Shown: positions 32,133 through 41,088 of the stretch, in pieces
Layout: every line of letters begins with the position of its first letter
Numbering within the stretch: the stretch's first letter is position 1
Assembly (NCBI RefSeq): GCF_039526385.1
Contig: NZ_BAAAIX010000001.1
Span: forward strand, 1-64,000
Source: Luteococcus peritonei
GTDB lineage: Bacteria; Actinomycetota; Actinomycetes; Propionibacteriales; Propionibacteriaceae
Direction of reading: 5' to 3'
DNA length: 64,000 nucleotides
Notes under the pieces: model-generated
Databases searched by the model: none
What the model was told of the DNA's origin: nothing
Seen by the model: only the letters and a program-made list of their open reading frames with translations
Position numbers and translations under genes: made by a program

Positions 32133-33602
32133 TCAGCTCCAGCTGGCCGCCAGCGGGCGTCCCTCGTCATAGCCCGAGGGGCTCTGCACGCCGACGACGG
32201 CCTTCTCCGCGAACTCGGCCAGGGTGCGGGCGCCGGCATAGGTGGCGGAGCTGCGCACGCCGGAGGTGATCCAGTCCACCAGGTCCTCCACCCCGGGGCG
32301 TTCGGGGTCCAGGTACATCTTGGAGCTGGAGATGCCCTCCTCGAAGAGCGAGGCCCGGGCCCGGTCGAAGGCGGACTGCTGGCGGGTGCGCGAGCGCACG
32401 GCGCGGGCGCTCGCCATGCCGAAGGACTCCTTGTAGGCGCGGCCGGAGGCATCGGTGAGCAGGTCACCGGTGGACTCGTGGGTGCCGGCGAACCAGGAGC
32501 CGACCATCACGCTGCCGGCACCGGCCGCCAGGGCCAGGGCCACGTCACGGGGATGGCGCACGCCGCCGTCGGCCCAGACCGAGCGACCCACGGAGCGCGC
32601 GGCCTCGGCGCAGTCCAGCACCGCGGAGAACTGGGGCCGGCCCACGCCGGTCTGCATCCGGGTGGTGCACATGGCGCCGGGGCCCACGCCCACCTTCAGC
32701 ACGTCGGCGCCCGCCTCGGCCAGGTCGATGACCGCCTGCGGGGTGACGACATTGCCGGCCACCAGGGCGATCCGTCGGCCGGTGGCGCGCTCGTGGGCGT
32801 CACGCACCTGGCGGACCACCGAGAGGGCCTCCAGCATCTTCTCCTGGTGGCCATGGGCGGTGTCGAGCACCAGCACGTCGGCGCGAGCCTGCAGCAGCCG
32901 CTCGGCGCGGCCGGCGACGTCGCCATTGATGCCGACCGCGGCGCCCACCATCAGGTGCTCCTCCGGGTCCACGGCGGGGCGGTAGAGGGCGGCCCGCAGC
33001 GCGGACTTCTGGGTCATGATGCCCACCAGCTGGCCCTCACGCACCGCCAGGGCGGCCGGGACATGGTGCTGGGCCAGCAGGTCGAAGACCTGCTGCGGGC
33101 TGGTTCCCACCTCCACCAGGGTCATGTCGGTCACCATCACCTCGTGCACCTGGGCGAACCGGTCCACGCCGGAGGCCTCGGTGGGGGAGACCAGACCGAT
33201 GGGCTCACCGTCGCGCACCACCACCACGAGGCCGTGGGACCGCTTGCCCAGCAAGGCCATCGCCTCACCGACGGTGGTGTCGGGCGAGACCCGCACGGGG
33301 GTGTCGAAGACCAGGTCGGCAGCCTTCACCCGGTCGATGGAGGAGGCCACCACGTCGGTGGGGATGTCCTGCGGCAGGACGGCGATGCCGCCGCGGCGGG
33401 CGATGGTCTCGGCCATGCGGCGCCCGGAGATGGCGGTCATGTTGGCCACCACCAGCGGCAGCGGGGTGCCGATGCCGTCGGTGGAGGTCAGGTCCACGTC
33501 CATCCGGCTGGTCACCGACGAGCGGTTCGGCGCCATGAAGACGTCGTTGTAGGTCAGGTCGTAGGCAGGCTTCTCGGTCAGGAATCTCACGCCCACCATC
33601 AT
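32133..33602 (-). CDS. guaB1: GuaB1-type IMP dehydrogenase-related protein (probable GMP reductase)
   Basis: The 489-residue protein has an IMPDH/GMPR barrel opening FLTEKPAYDLTYNDVFMAPN, an inserted CBS pair (about 96-205) and the catalytic loop GVGPGAMCTTRMQTGVG with Cys312. The mycobacterial GuaB1 has been shown to be a GMP reductase regulated through its CBS domains, converting GMP to IMP. I transfer that role by family. The start is uncertain: ATG ATG GTG GGC GTG are in frame at 33602-33590, and the last GTG would give the family-like MRFLTEKP. It is convergent with ctaF. Confidence 0.88.
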   Translation of the reverse strand: MMVGVRFLTEKPAYDLTYNDVFMAPNRSSVTSRMDVDLTSTDGIGTPLPLVVANMTAISGRRMAETIARRGGIAVLPQDIPTDVVASSIDRVKAADLVFDTPVRVSPDTTVGEAMALLGKRSHGLVVVVRDGEPIGLVSPTEASGVDRFAQVHEVMVTDMTLVEVGTSPQQVFDLLAQHHVPAALAVREGQLVGIMTQKSALRAALYRPAVDPEEHLMVGAAVGINGDVAGRAERLLQARADVLVLDTAHGHQEKMLEALSVVRQVRDAHERATGRRIALVAGNVVTPQAVIDLAEAGADVLKVGVGPGAMCTTRMQTGVGRPQFSAVLDCAEAARSVGRSVWADGGVRHPRDVALALAAGAGSVMVGSWFAGTHESTGDLLTDASGRAYKESFGMASARAVRSRTRQQSAFDRARASLFEEGISSSKMYLDPERPGVEDLVDWITSGVRSSATYAGARTLAEFAEKAVVGVQSPSGYDEGRPLAASWS

Positions 33603-33680
33603 GCCTGCCGCCACCAGCGGCGACGGACACCGGCCACCGCGGGGCGTGGCAGGCCGGGGGAGGGGCAGGGCCGTGGCGGC

Positions 33681-34721
33681 TCAGGCCTGGTGCGTGGCCT
33701 CCACCAGGCGCTGCAGCGCCTGGGCGGCGCCACCCTGGTCCAGCGACCTCGCGGCATCGGTCAGGCAGTCGTGCAGCTGGTCGGCCAGCGGCCGGTCCAG
33801 GTCCACCCCGCGCCAGGCCAGCAGGGCGGCGGCGGCATTGGCCAGCACGATGTCACGCACCGGCCCGGTACGGCCCTCGAAGACCTCACGAGCCACCCGG
33901 GCGTTGTGCTCCGGCGCCCCACCCACCAGGTCCTCGGGGCGGGCGGGCTGCAGGCCCAGCTGCTGGGGATCGAGCTCGGTGCGCTCCACGCGGCCGTCGC
34001 TGATCATCCACACCTGGCTGGTGGTGGTCGTGGTGAGTTCGTCCAGGCCGTCGCTGCCGTGGAAGACCAGACCGCGGCTGCCACGGGCGGCCAGCACGCC
34101 GGCCACGAGTTCCGCCATCCGCGGGTGCGCGATGCCGATGGCCTGGGCGCGGGGCCGGGCCGGGTTGGTGAGCGGGCCCAGGAAGTTGAACGTGGTCTGG
34201 ATGCCGAGCTCCTTGCGGGGAGCCGCGGCGAAGCGCAGGGAGGGGTGGTAGAGCGGTGCGAACAGGAAGGCGATGTTGGCCTGCTCCAGCACCCTCGCCT
34301 GGTCCTGCGGGGCCACCTCCAGGCGTACTCCGAGCGCCTCCAGGCAGTCCGCGGTGCCGCACATCGAGGAGGCCGCGCGGTTGCCGTGCTTCACGACCCG
34401 GGCGCCCGCGCCGGCGGCGGTGATCGCCGCCATGGTGGACACGTTGACGGTGTTGGCCCGGTCACCACCCGATCCCACGATGTCCACCGACTCGGGGTCC
34501 AGATCGACGGCCGTGGCGCGGGCGGTCATCGCCTGGGCCATGCCCTGGATCTCGTCGACCGTCTCGCCCTTGCTGCGCAGCGCCACCGCGAAACCGGCGA
34601 TCTGCACGCCGGAGGCGTTGCCCGCCAGGATCTCGTCCATCACCCAGGCGGTCTGCGCGCTGGTCAGGTCCTCGCCCTCGACGAGCCGGGTCAGCAGGTC
34701 GGGCCAGCGCGGCGGGGTCAT
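33681..34721 (-). CDS. trpD: anthranilate phosphoribosyltransferase
   Basis: The 346-residue enzyme transfers phosphoribose to anthranilate in tryptophan synthesis. Family motifs are DIVGSGGDRANTVNVST (about 79-95), KHGNRAASSMCGTADCLEALG (about 110-130) and FNFLGPLTNPARP. It overlaps the upstream receiver-domain gene as TGATGA. No other trp gene is nearby, and trpD beside the ctaE/qcr genes is a recurring actinobacterial arrangement. Confidence 0.95.
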   Translation of the reverse strand: MTPPRWPDLLTRLVEGEDLTSAQTAWVMDEILAGNASGVQIAGFAVALRSKGETVDEIQGMAQAMTARATAVDLDPESVDIVGSGGDRANTVNVSTMAAITAAGAGARVVKHGNRAASSMCGTADCLEALGVRLEVAPQDQARVLEQANIAFLFAPLYHPSLRFAAAPRKELGIQTTFNFLGPLTNPARPRAQAIGIAHPRMAELVAGVLAARGSRGLVFHGSDGLDELTTTTTSQVWMISDGRVERTELDPQQLGLQPARPEDLVGGAPEHNARVAREVFEGRTGPVRDIVLANAAAALLAWRGVDLDRPLADQLHDCLTDAARSLDQGGAAQALQRLVEATHQA

Positions 34722-35143
34722 CAGTTGGCGGCGGCCAGGCGGGTGCGGGCGGCGCGGGCCACGGCCTGGGGCAGGCGCACCGGGTCGATCGGCAGCGGCT
34801 CGATCACGTCCGCATTGGACCAGGTGGCCAGCCAGGCGTCGGCGGCACGGGCCACCAGGAGCACGATCGGCGGGCAGTCGCGCAGCTCGTCCTTCAGCTG
34901 GTGGGCCAGACCCATCCCGCCCAGCGGCACCGCTTCCGCGTCGAAGACCAGCACGTCGAAGCCACCCTTCTCGGCGGCCTTGACCGCGGCCGGACCGGTG
35001 GCGACGTCGAAGATCTCGAGCTCCGGCAGGTCGGACGCGATGCGACGCCCCAGCGCCAGGCGCACCTGGTCACGCGTGCTGCGGTCGTCGGAGTACAGCA
35101 GGACCTTCAGCCGGGGCTCGGTGGAGGGGGTCGGGTGCGTCAT
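34721..35143 (-). CDS. receiver-domain protein without output domain
   Basis: The 140-residue protein folds like a response regulator receiver. The acidic pair (Asp19/Asp20) lies in LLYSDDRS and the candidate phosphoacceptor Asp68 in VLVFDAEAVPLGG. The conserved C-terminal Lys of active receivers is not obvious (the strand reads LLVARAA), so phosphorylation may be impaired. There is no DNA-binding domain. The ATG at 35143 follows the window-typical weak signal. It is coupled to trpD by a one-base overlap. Function is unknown. Confidence 0.8.
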   Translation of the reverse strand: MTHPTPSTEPRLKVLLYSDDRSTRDQVRLALGRRIASDLPELEIFDVATGPAAVKAAEKGGFDVLVFDAEAVPLGGMGLAHQLKDELRDCPPIVLLVARAADAWLATWSNADVIEPLPIDPVRLPQAVARAARTRLAAAN

Positions 35144-35313
35144 CGGTGATCCTGTTCGCGGTGTCGACAGCTGGATGTGTGCATGGTAGCGCGTGGCGCC
35201 CGGGCGGCGGGCAGGCCGCCCGGGGAGCGGCCCGCCGGGCCACCGGTGCCCACGGATTGGAACTTTCGAGTCCACCCAGAGCGTTCGACATGACCAAAAC
35301 AGCTTTTTGCGGC

Positions 35314-35319
35314 AATAAT
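35314..35319 (+). promoter_or_regulatory. -10 box for leaderless ctaE mRNA
   Basis: AATAAT is followed by 6 nt and the ctaE GTG at 35326, with no Shine-Dalgarno sequence. The AT-rich stretch stands out from its surroundings. Confidence 0.5.
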
Positions 35320-35325
35320 GTGCCC

Positions 35326-36033
35326 GTGGCTACTTCACCCCATGCGACCAGCGCCGTCCCGAAGCCAGTTGGGGCGGTCCACCCCATCGCTCCCTCGCGT
35401 CTGCACGCGCCCAAGGGCCGCCCGGACATGGTCCCCCTGGGCACCTGGGTGTGGCTGGCGAGCGAGCTGATGTTCTTCGCGGCACTGTTCGCCGCGTACT
35501 TCATGATCCGCGAGGTCACCAACGGCCAGGCTCCGGCGGGTGAGATGAGCATGTTCCAGGCGAGCGTGACCCACCTGAACAAGCCCTTCGCCATGGTGAA
35601 CACGCTGATCCTGGTGCTCTCCTCGGTCGCCTGCCAGCTGGGCGTCATGAAGGCCGAGCACGGACAGGTCAAGCGCACCTCGTCGATCTTCAACATCGCC
35701 AAGTGGGGCCTGCGGGAGTGGTACATCCTCACCTTCCTGATGGGCGCCTTCTTCATCGCCGGCCAGGTCTGGGAGTACGCCACCCTGATCCACGAGGGCT
35801 TCGTGATCAGCACCAATGTCTACTGGTCGGCCTTCTTCCTGGCCACCGGCTTCCACGGCCTGCACGTCTTCGGTGGCCTGGTCGCCTTCCTGTTCGTGCT
35901 CGGTCGCACCTACCTGGCGCGCACCTTCACCCATGAGCAGGCCGTCAGCGCCATGGTGGTCAGCTACTACTGGCACTTCGTCGACGTCATCTGGATCATC
36001 CTGTTCAGCGTCATCTACCTGCTGCCCAACTGA
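35326..36033 (+). CDS. ctaE: cytochrome c oxidase subunit III
   Basis: The 235-residue protein has five transmembrane helices. It begins after a soluble N-terminus with DMVPLGTWVWLASELMFFAA and carries the subunit III motifs WYILTFLMGAFFIAGQVWEY, ATGFHGLHVFGG and SYYWHFVDVIWIILF. GTG 35326 is preferred because of the -10 box and because the upstream frame is not protein-like. It heads the ctaE-qcrC-qcrA-qcrB operon, which encodes the quinol-to-oxygen supercomplex together with ctaCDF. Confidence 0.95.
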   Translation: MATSPHATSAVPKPVGAVHPIAPSRLHAPKGRPDMVPLGTWVWLASELMFFAALFAAYFMIREVTNGQAPAGEMSMFQASVTHLNKPFAMVNTLILVLSSVACQLGVMKAEHGQVKRTSSIFNIAKWGLREWYILTFLMGAFFIAGQVWEYATLIHEGFVISTNVYWSAFFLATGFHGLHVFGGLVAFLFVLGRTYLARTFTHEQAVSAMVVSYYWHFVDVIWIILFSVIYLLPN

Positions 36034-36095
36034 TCCTTCTCTGGGCCATCCCCAGACCCCAGTCCAGAATTCCCAGCACCAGAGAGGCGATCGAA

Positions 36096-36902
36096 GTGCG
36101 ATTCCTGTCCACGCGACGCAAGCACCCCGCGGCCAAGCCGCTGGTCCTGCTGCTCGCCCTGTTCCTGATGGGCGCCGTGTACTCGGTGGTGTCCCCGGCC
36201 CAGACGTCGGTGGCCGACACCAACACCAACCCGCAGGTCGCCCAGGGCAAGGCCCTGTTCGACGTCACCTGCTCCTCCTGCCATGGCCTCAACGGTGAGG
36301 GCACGAGTCAGGGGCCCTCGCTGATCGGCGTCGGCGCCGCCGCCGTGGACTTCCAGATGGGCACCCGTCGCATGCCGATGGCCAAGCCGGCCGCCCAGGC
36401 GCCGCGGAACTCGGCCCCGGAGTACACCCAGGCCGAGATCAACGCGATCGCCGCCTATGTCGCCTCGCTGGGCCAGGGCCCGGCCGTCCCGGAGGAGAGC
36501 AAGTACACCGCCGCCGGGCTGAGCGAGGAGGAGATCGCCCGCGGTGGCGAGCTCTTCCGCACCAACTGCTCCGCCTGCCACAACATCGAGGGTCGCGGCG
36601 GTGCCCTGCCCTCCGGCGCCTACGCCCCGTCGCTGATCGGGGTCTCCGGCAAGCACATCTACGAGGCGCTGCGCACCGGCCCGCAGCAGATGCCCGTCTT
36701 CAGCACCGGCGCCCTGCCCGACCAGGACGTCAAGGAGATCATCGGCTACCTGCAGACCAATGAGCAGCAGCCGAACTACGGCGGCCTCGCGCTCGGCGGC
36801 ATCGGCCCGGTGGCCGAGGGCTTCTGGGGCTGGCTGGTCGGCGTCGGTTCCCTGGTGCTCGTCGCCATCTGGCTCGCAAAGAAGGGGGCTCGCGCCCGAT
36901 GA
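36096..36902 (+). CDS. qcrC: diheme cytochrome c subunit of the bcc complex
   Basis: The 268-residue protein has two haem-binding CxxCH motifs, CSSCH at 59-63 and CSACH at 158-162. An N-terminal membrane anchor (about 14-32) and a C-terminal transmembrane helix (about 243-262) flank them. In actinobacteria this diheme subunit replaces soluble cytochrome c, passing electrons from the Rieske protein directly to CuA. GAGAGG precedes the GTG start. Its stop overlaps qcrA by four bases. Confidence 0.96.
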   Translation: MRFLSTRRKHPAAKPLVLLLALFLMGAVYSVVSPAQTSVADTNTNPQVAQGKALFDVTCSSCHGLNGEGTSQGPSLIGVGAAAVDFQMGTRRMPMAKPAAQAPRNSAPEYTQAEINAIAAYVASLGQGPAVPEESKYTAAGLSEEEIARGGELFRTNCSACHNIEGRGGALPSGAYAPSLIGVSGKHIYEALRTGPQQMPVFSTGALPDQDVKEIIGYLQTNEQQPNYGGLALGGIGPVAEGFWGWLVGVGSLVLVAIWLAKKGARAR

Positions 36903-38005
36903 GTGGAAATGAGATGGACACCCTGAACCACGGAGCAAGCGCCGCGGAGCCCACCGCGGACGTGGTCGAGTACCACCCGGTGCCCGATCCCGGCGTGGAG
37001 CCCCACGTCGAGCGCTGGACCGACGCGAACCCGGCCGCTGCCGCCCGCGCCGCCCGGCAGGTGATCACCATGCTGGCGATCTCCATGCTGTGCTCGCTCG
37101 CCTTCGTGGTCAGCTACTTCGCCATCCCGCGCGAGAACTTCGTGAACTTCGGCCCGCTGCACATGAGCGCGCTCAACCTCGCACTGGGGCTGTTCGGCGG
37201 CCTCGCCGTGCTGCTGATCGGCTTCTCCTGCATCCACTGGGCCAAGCAGCTCATGGGCGACGAGGAGATCCAGCAGGAGCGCCACCCGATGGCCTCCAGC
37301 CAGGCCGACGTCGAGGAGATGGCCGGCGAGTGGAACAAGGGTGTCGCCGACTCCGGCATCGGCCGCCGCAAGGTGATCGGCGGCATGCTCGCCGGCGCCG
37401 CCGGCCTGGTGGCCCTGCCCGCCGTCGTGACGCTGGCCGACATGGGTCCGCACCCGGGCAAGGGCACCCGCGCCGCCACCATTGAGAAGACGATCTGGGC
37501 CGAGGGCGTCAAGCTGGTCAACGACATCACCTGGAAGCCGATCAAGATGGCCGACATGGAGATCGGCCAGCTGGTCAACGCCGAGCCCGAGAACCTCGAG
37601 CACCTGGCCCACGACGACCCCGCCGCCTTCCAGCGTGAGAAGGCCAAGGCCGCCATCATCATCGTCCGGATGGACCCCAACTCCATCAAGGTTCCCGAGA
37701 GCCGCAAGGACTGGCAGGTCAACGGCATCCTGGCCTACTCGAAGATCTGCACCCACGTGGGTTGCCCGATCTCGCTGTGGGAGCAGAAGTCGCACCACCT
37801 GCTGTGCCCCTGCCACCAGTCGACCTTCGACCTGGGCGACTCCGGCGTCGTGGTCTTCGGTCCTGCCGCCCGTTCGCTGCCGCAGCTGCCCATCACCACC
37901 GATGCCCAGGGCTACCTGGTGGCCCGCAGCGACTTCACCGTCCCGGTCGGCCCGAGCTACTTCGAGCGCGACTCGCGCAATGACTACAAGAAGGGTGACA
38001 ACTGA
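36899..38005 (+). CDS. qcrA: Rieske iron-sulfur subunit of the bcc complex
   Basis: The 368-residue protein has three transmembrane helices (about 55-75, 92-112 and 158-180), typical of the actinobacterial QcrA. The C-terminal Rieske domain has CTHVGC (Cys284, His286, Cys289) and CPCHQS (Cys303, Cys305, His306). It carries electrons from quinol to QcrC. It overlaps both neighbours (ATGA with qcrC, TGATG with qcrB). Confidence 0.96.
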   Translation: MSGNEMDTLNHGASAAEPTADVVEYHPVPDPGVEPHVERWTDANPAAAARAARQVITMLAISMLCSLAFVVSYFAIPRENFVNFGPLHMSALNLALGLFGGLAVLLIGFSCIHWAKQLMGDEEIQQERHPMASSQADVEEMAGEWNKGVADSGIGRRKVIGGMLAGAAGLVALPAVVTLADMGPHPGKGTRAATIEKTIWAEGVKLVNDITWKPIKMADMEIGQLVNAEPENLEHLAHDDPAAFQREKAKAAIIIVRMDPNSIKVPESRKDWQVNGILAYSKICTHVGCPISLWEQKSHHLLCPCHQSTFDLGDSGVVVFGPAARSLPQLPITTDAQGYLVARSDFTVPVGPSYFERDSRNDYKKGDN

Positions 38006-39696
38006 TGGCCCGCCCGGCACCCGTCGCCGAGTCCTCCGAGGCACTCGAGGTCCAGACCCCCAACCGTGAGAACGTCGGCGCGGCCAAGCCCTCGGGCGCC
38101 TACGGCTGGCTCGACGAGCGCCTGGGCCTGGCCCGGATCGGCAAGTCCAACCTGCGCAAGGTCTTCCCCGACCACTGGAGCTTCCTGCTGGGCGAGATCG
38201 CGCTGTACTCGTTCATCATCCTGCTGCTGACCGGCATCTTCCTGACCATCTGGTTCCGCCCCTCGATGGCCGAGGTGGAGTACACCGGCTCGTACCCGCT
38301 GATGCGCGGCGTGCCGATGTCAGAGGCCTTCGCCTCCACCCTGACGCTGAGCTTCGACGTGCGCGGCGGCCTGCTGATCCGCCAGGTGCACCACTGGGCC
38401 GCCATCCTGTTCATCGCGGCCGGCGTGGCGCACATGCTGCGCATCTTCTTCACCGGCGCCTTCCGCAAGCCGCGTGAGCTGAACTGGCTGATCGGCGTCG
38501 GCCTGATGGCCCTGTCGCTGCTGGCCGGCTTCTCGGGCTACTCGCTGCCCGACGACCTGCTCTCGGGCACCGGCCTGCGCTTCGCCGACGGCCTGATCCG
38601 CTCCATCCCGCTGATCGGCACCTGGGCCGAGTTCTTCGTCTTCGACGGCGAGTTCCCGGGCATGCAGATCATCCCGCGGCTCTACATGGCGCACATCCTG
38701 CTGATCCCGGCCCTGATCCTGGGCCTGATCGCCGCGCACATGGCCCTGCTCGTCTACCACAAGCACACCCAGTACCCCGGCCCGGGTCGCACCGAGACCA
38801 ATGTCGTCGGCTTCCCGCTCTTCCCGGTGTACATGGCCAAGGCCGGCGGCTTCTTCTTCGTCGTCTTCGGCGTGGCCGTGCTGATGGGTGGCCTGTTCCA
38901 GATCAACCCGGTGTGGAAGTTCGGCCCCTACAACCCCGCTCAGGTGACCGCGGGTTCGCAGCCTGACTGGTACATGGGCTGGGTCGAGGGTGCCATCCGC
39001 ATCATCCCGAACTGGGAGAGCCACATCGGCTCCACCACCTGGAGCTGGCAGATCTTCCTGCCGGGTGTGGGCCTGATGGGCATCCTGTTCACCGGCCTGG
39101 CGCTGTGGCCCTTCATCGAGCAGTGGATCACCGGCGACAAGTCCGAGCACCACCTGCTAGACCGTCCCCGCAACGCCCCCACCCGCACCGCCCTCGGCGT
39201 GGCCGGCATGACCTGGTACGGCCTGTTCTGGCTCGGCGGTGGCAACGACATCTTGGCCACCAACTTCGGGCTGAGCCTGAACGACGTAACCTACTTCCTG
39301 CGTGCGGCCGTCTTCATCGGCCCGGTGATCGCCTTCTTCATCACCCGCCGGATCTGCCTGTCGCTGCAGCGTCGTGACGCCGAGCGCCTGCTCCACGGCT
39401 CGGAGACCGGCATCATCGACCGGGCTCCCGACGGCCGCTACTCCGAGGAGCACGAGCCGATCAGCCATGACGAGGCCTTCACCCTGACCCAGCACAGGGA
39501 GTACGACATGGTCGAGGAGGGCGAGGAGGATGCCGACGGCAATGTCGTCAGCAAGCGCCGCGCTCGCGCCTCGCGCTTCCTGGTCGGCAACGACATCGCG
39601 AAGCCCACGGCTCAGGAGATCGAGGACGCCCACCACCACGGTGGTCACGATCCGCTGGACGGGGCGGACGACGCCCCGGCGCTGCCGCGCCACTGA
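38005..39696 (+). CDS. qcrB: cytochrome b subunit of the bcc complex
   Basis: The 563-residue membrane protein binds haems bL and bH. Visible are LIRQVHHWAAILFIAAGVAHM (haem His ligands), the AHMALLVYHKHTQYPG segment and the quinol-site region around PDWYMGWVEGAIRI. It has about eight transmembrane helices plus a long hydrophilic C-terminal tail (after about 450) typical of actinobacteria. It is the last gene of the operon. Confidence 0.96.
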   Translation: MARPAPVAESSEALEVQTPNRENVGAAKPSGAYGWLDERLGLARIGKSNLRKVFPDHWSFLLGEIALYSFIILLLTGIFLTIWFRPSMAEVEYTGSYPLMRGVPMSEAFASTLTLSFDVRGGLLIRQVHHWAAILFIAAGVAHMLRIFFTGAFRKPRELNWLIGVGLMALSLLAGFSGYSLPDDLLSGTGLRFADGLIRSIPLIGTWAEFFVFDGEFPGMQIIPRLYMAHILLIPALILGLIAAHMALLVYHKHTQYPGPGRTETNVVGFPLFPVYMAKAGGFFFVVFGVAVLMGGLFQINPVWKFGPYNPAQVTAGSQPDWYMGWVEGAIRIIPNWESHIGSTTWSWQIFLPGVGLMGILFTGLALWPFIEQWITGDKSEHHLLDRPRNAPTRTALGVAGMTWYGLFWLGGGNDILATNFGLSLNDVTYFLRAAVFIGPVIAFFITRRICLSLQRRDAERLLHGSETGIIDRAPDGRYSEEHEPISHDEAFTLTQHREYDMVEEGEEDADGNVVSKRRARASRFLVGNDIAKPTAQEIEDAHHHGGHDPLDGADDAPALPRH

Positions 39697-39707
39697 GCAC
39701 CATCCAC

Positions 39708-39735
39708 GAAGGGCCCCGGGAGACCGGGGCCCTTC
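39708..39735. terminator. terminator between qcrB and the prepilin peptidase gene
   Basis: A 12-bp perfect stem (GAAGGGCCCCGG / CCGGGGCCCTTC, loop GAGA), flanked by ACG/CGT pairing, lies between convergent genes. Confidence 0.85.
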
Positions 39736-39748
39736 GTCGTGCCCGGGA

Positions 39749-40423
39749 TCAGGCCAGCAGCAGTGAGGCCCACAGGCCCAGCCACAGGGCGGGGCCGTAG
39801 GGGAAGGCCTGCCCCAGCGGGCTGGGGTGGCGGCGCCGCCAGGCCTGGCTCGCGAGACCCCAGACGGCGCCCAGCAGGCTGCCGGCCAGCAGCCAGGTCT
39901 GCCAGTGCTGCCAGGACAGCTGTGCCGCCCCGGCACCGAGCATGGGAGCCAGACGCACGTCGCCGAAGCCCAAGCCGGCTCGCAGCCGCCAGACCAACCA
40001 GAAGACCGCGAGCGCTGCCAGGGCACCGCCCAGAGGCTGCAGCAGGCCTGACGGTGCCCGCCCACCCAGCACCGGTGCGACGGCGGCCAGGCCGCTCAGC
40101 AGCCAGCAGGCGTGGGTGAGCCGGAGCGGTAGCCAGGTGGTGCGCAGGTCGACGAGTACCAGGGCCGCCACCGGGCCGGCCAGCACGGCGAGCAGCGGCA
40201 GGAAGGGCGTCGGCTGCAGGCCGGCCACGGTCCCGGCAGCGGCACCGAGGGCCAGGCTGGCCGCCTGCTGGCCTGCGCCGGCCAGCCCGGCGTAGCCCGG
40301 GGAGGGGTCGCCGTCGAGCTCTTCTGTCGGGGGTTCTGGCAGCCGGGGCACCGCGAAGCGAGTGGTGGCCCAGCTGGCGGCGGCGCAGCCCGCGGAGACG
40401 GCCGCGACGAGGCCCGGGTCCAT
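39749..40423 (-). CDS. type IV prepilin peptidase-like protein (A24 family), short form
   Basis: The 224-residue polytopic protein has the two catalytic aspartates of A24 peptidases: Asp92 in LVLVDLRTTWLPLRLTH and Asp155 in GLGFGDVRLAPMLGA. The C-terminal PYGPALWLGLW matches the family end. The N-terminal methyltransferase domain of classical PilD is missing. It would cleave type IV prepilin-like leaders at the membrane. No pilin genes are in the window. The ATG lies one base after the stop of the helix-turn-helix gene (TGAGATG), so the two are coupled. Confidence 0.8.
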   Translation of the reverse strand: MDPGLVAAVSAGCAAASWATTRFAVPRLPEPPTEELDGDPSPGYAGLAGAGQQAASLALGAAAGTVAGLQPTPFLPLLAVLAGPVAALVLVDLRTTWLPLRLTHACWLLSGLAAVAPVLGGRAPSGLLQPLGGALAALAVFWLVWRLRAGLGFGDVRLAPMLGAGAAQLSWQHWQTWLLAGSLLGAVWGLASQAWRRRHPSPLGQAFPYGPALWLGLWASLLLA

Positions 40424-40424
40424 C

Positions 40425-40928
40425 TCAGGCGGCGTCGGGGCACGGGGCGGGGCTCATGGCCGCGATCCTAGTGGCGGGGGTGGCAGCGCTCCTGGTGCGG
40501 GTGGCGGCCACCCGGTGCGCCAGGGCCTGCAGCCGCAGGCTGGTCAGCCGGGTGGTCCAGGCCAGCGAGCCATGGCGCAGCTCCTCGACCGTGAAGCGGT
40601 CCACCTGGCTGTTCTCGGCGATCCAGGCCGACGGGCAACCGGTGGCGCGCAGCTGGGCCACGGCGCGGCGGGCCGCCAGGGAGCGCACCTGTTGGCCGGC
40701 CAGGTCGCCGAGATCCATGGGGTCCAGCGACAGCAGGGCCCGGGCGTCGCGGCTGCGAATCCGATCGCGATGCCGAGGCCGGCGCTGCCGCAGCGCGGCG
40801 ACGCTGGTGGGGCTCACCCCGGCGGCCAGCGCGACCACGTCCGGGGACAGCCCGGTGCTGGCCAGCACGTGCTCCAGGTGGGCGCGGAAGGGGGCGGCAT
40901 CCACCCAGGCGTCCTCGTCGGCTCCCAT
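40425..40928 (-). CDS. unrecognised helix-turn-helix protein coupled to the prepilin peptidase gene
   Basis: The 167-residue basic protein has two helix-turn-helix-like segments: DVVALAAGVSPTSVAALRQ (about 28-46) and CPSAWIAENSQVDRFTVEELRHG (about 105-127). I do not recognise the family. The ATG at 40928 has AGGAGG four bases upstream, so the longer open frame extending further is rejected. Four exact-period 21-bp repeats lie 78-150 bases upstream of its start (41006-41077) and may be its own operator. It is directly followed by the A24 peptidase gene. Confidence 0.65.
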   Translation of the reverse strand: MGADEDAWVDAAPFRAHLEHVLASTGLSPDVVALAAGVSPTSVAALRQRRPRHRDRIRSRDARALLSLDPMDLGDLAGQQVRSLAARRAVAQLRATGCPSAWIAENSQVDRFTVEELRHGSLAWTTRLTSLRLQALAHRVAATRTRSAATPATRIAAMSPAPCPDAA

Positions 40929-41005
40929 TGGTCCTCCTCGCTCTGGGGGCGTCTCGGACCAGCCTCGTGGTCGCTGCTCGTCAGCAGCCAGCCCTGGCCG
41001 CGAGG

Positions 41006-41077
41006 CGACAACACGCCATGCCGGGTGGACCACACCCGCGGCAGCTCGGACAACACCGTCAGGCGCGCGGACAACAC
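41006..41077. repeat. four direct repeats with a 21-bp period upstream of the HTH gene
   Basis: Copies start at 41006, 41027, 41048 and 41069: CGACAACAC, GGACCACAC, GGACAACAC and GGACAACAC. The intervals are exactly 21 bp, two turns of B-DNA, and the bases between copies are unrelated. Read on the minus strand the unit is GGTGTTGTCC and lies upstream of the HTH gene. Confidence 0.7.
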
Positions 41078-41088
41078 CGGGGACGCAG

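Noticed and set aside
40425..40470. Leaderless-type box (TAGGAT, 7 nt, ATG) giving a ten-codon peptide before the prepilin peptidase
   Set aside because: The ATG is in frame with, and part of, the end of the upstream helix-turn-helix gene, so the arrangement is most simply coincidence within coding sequence.
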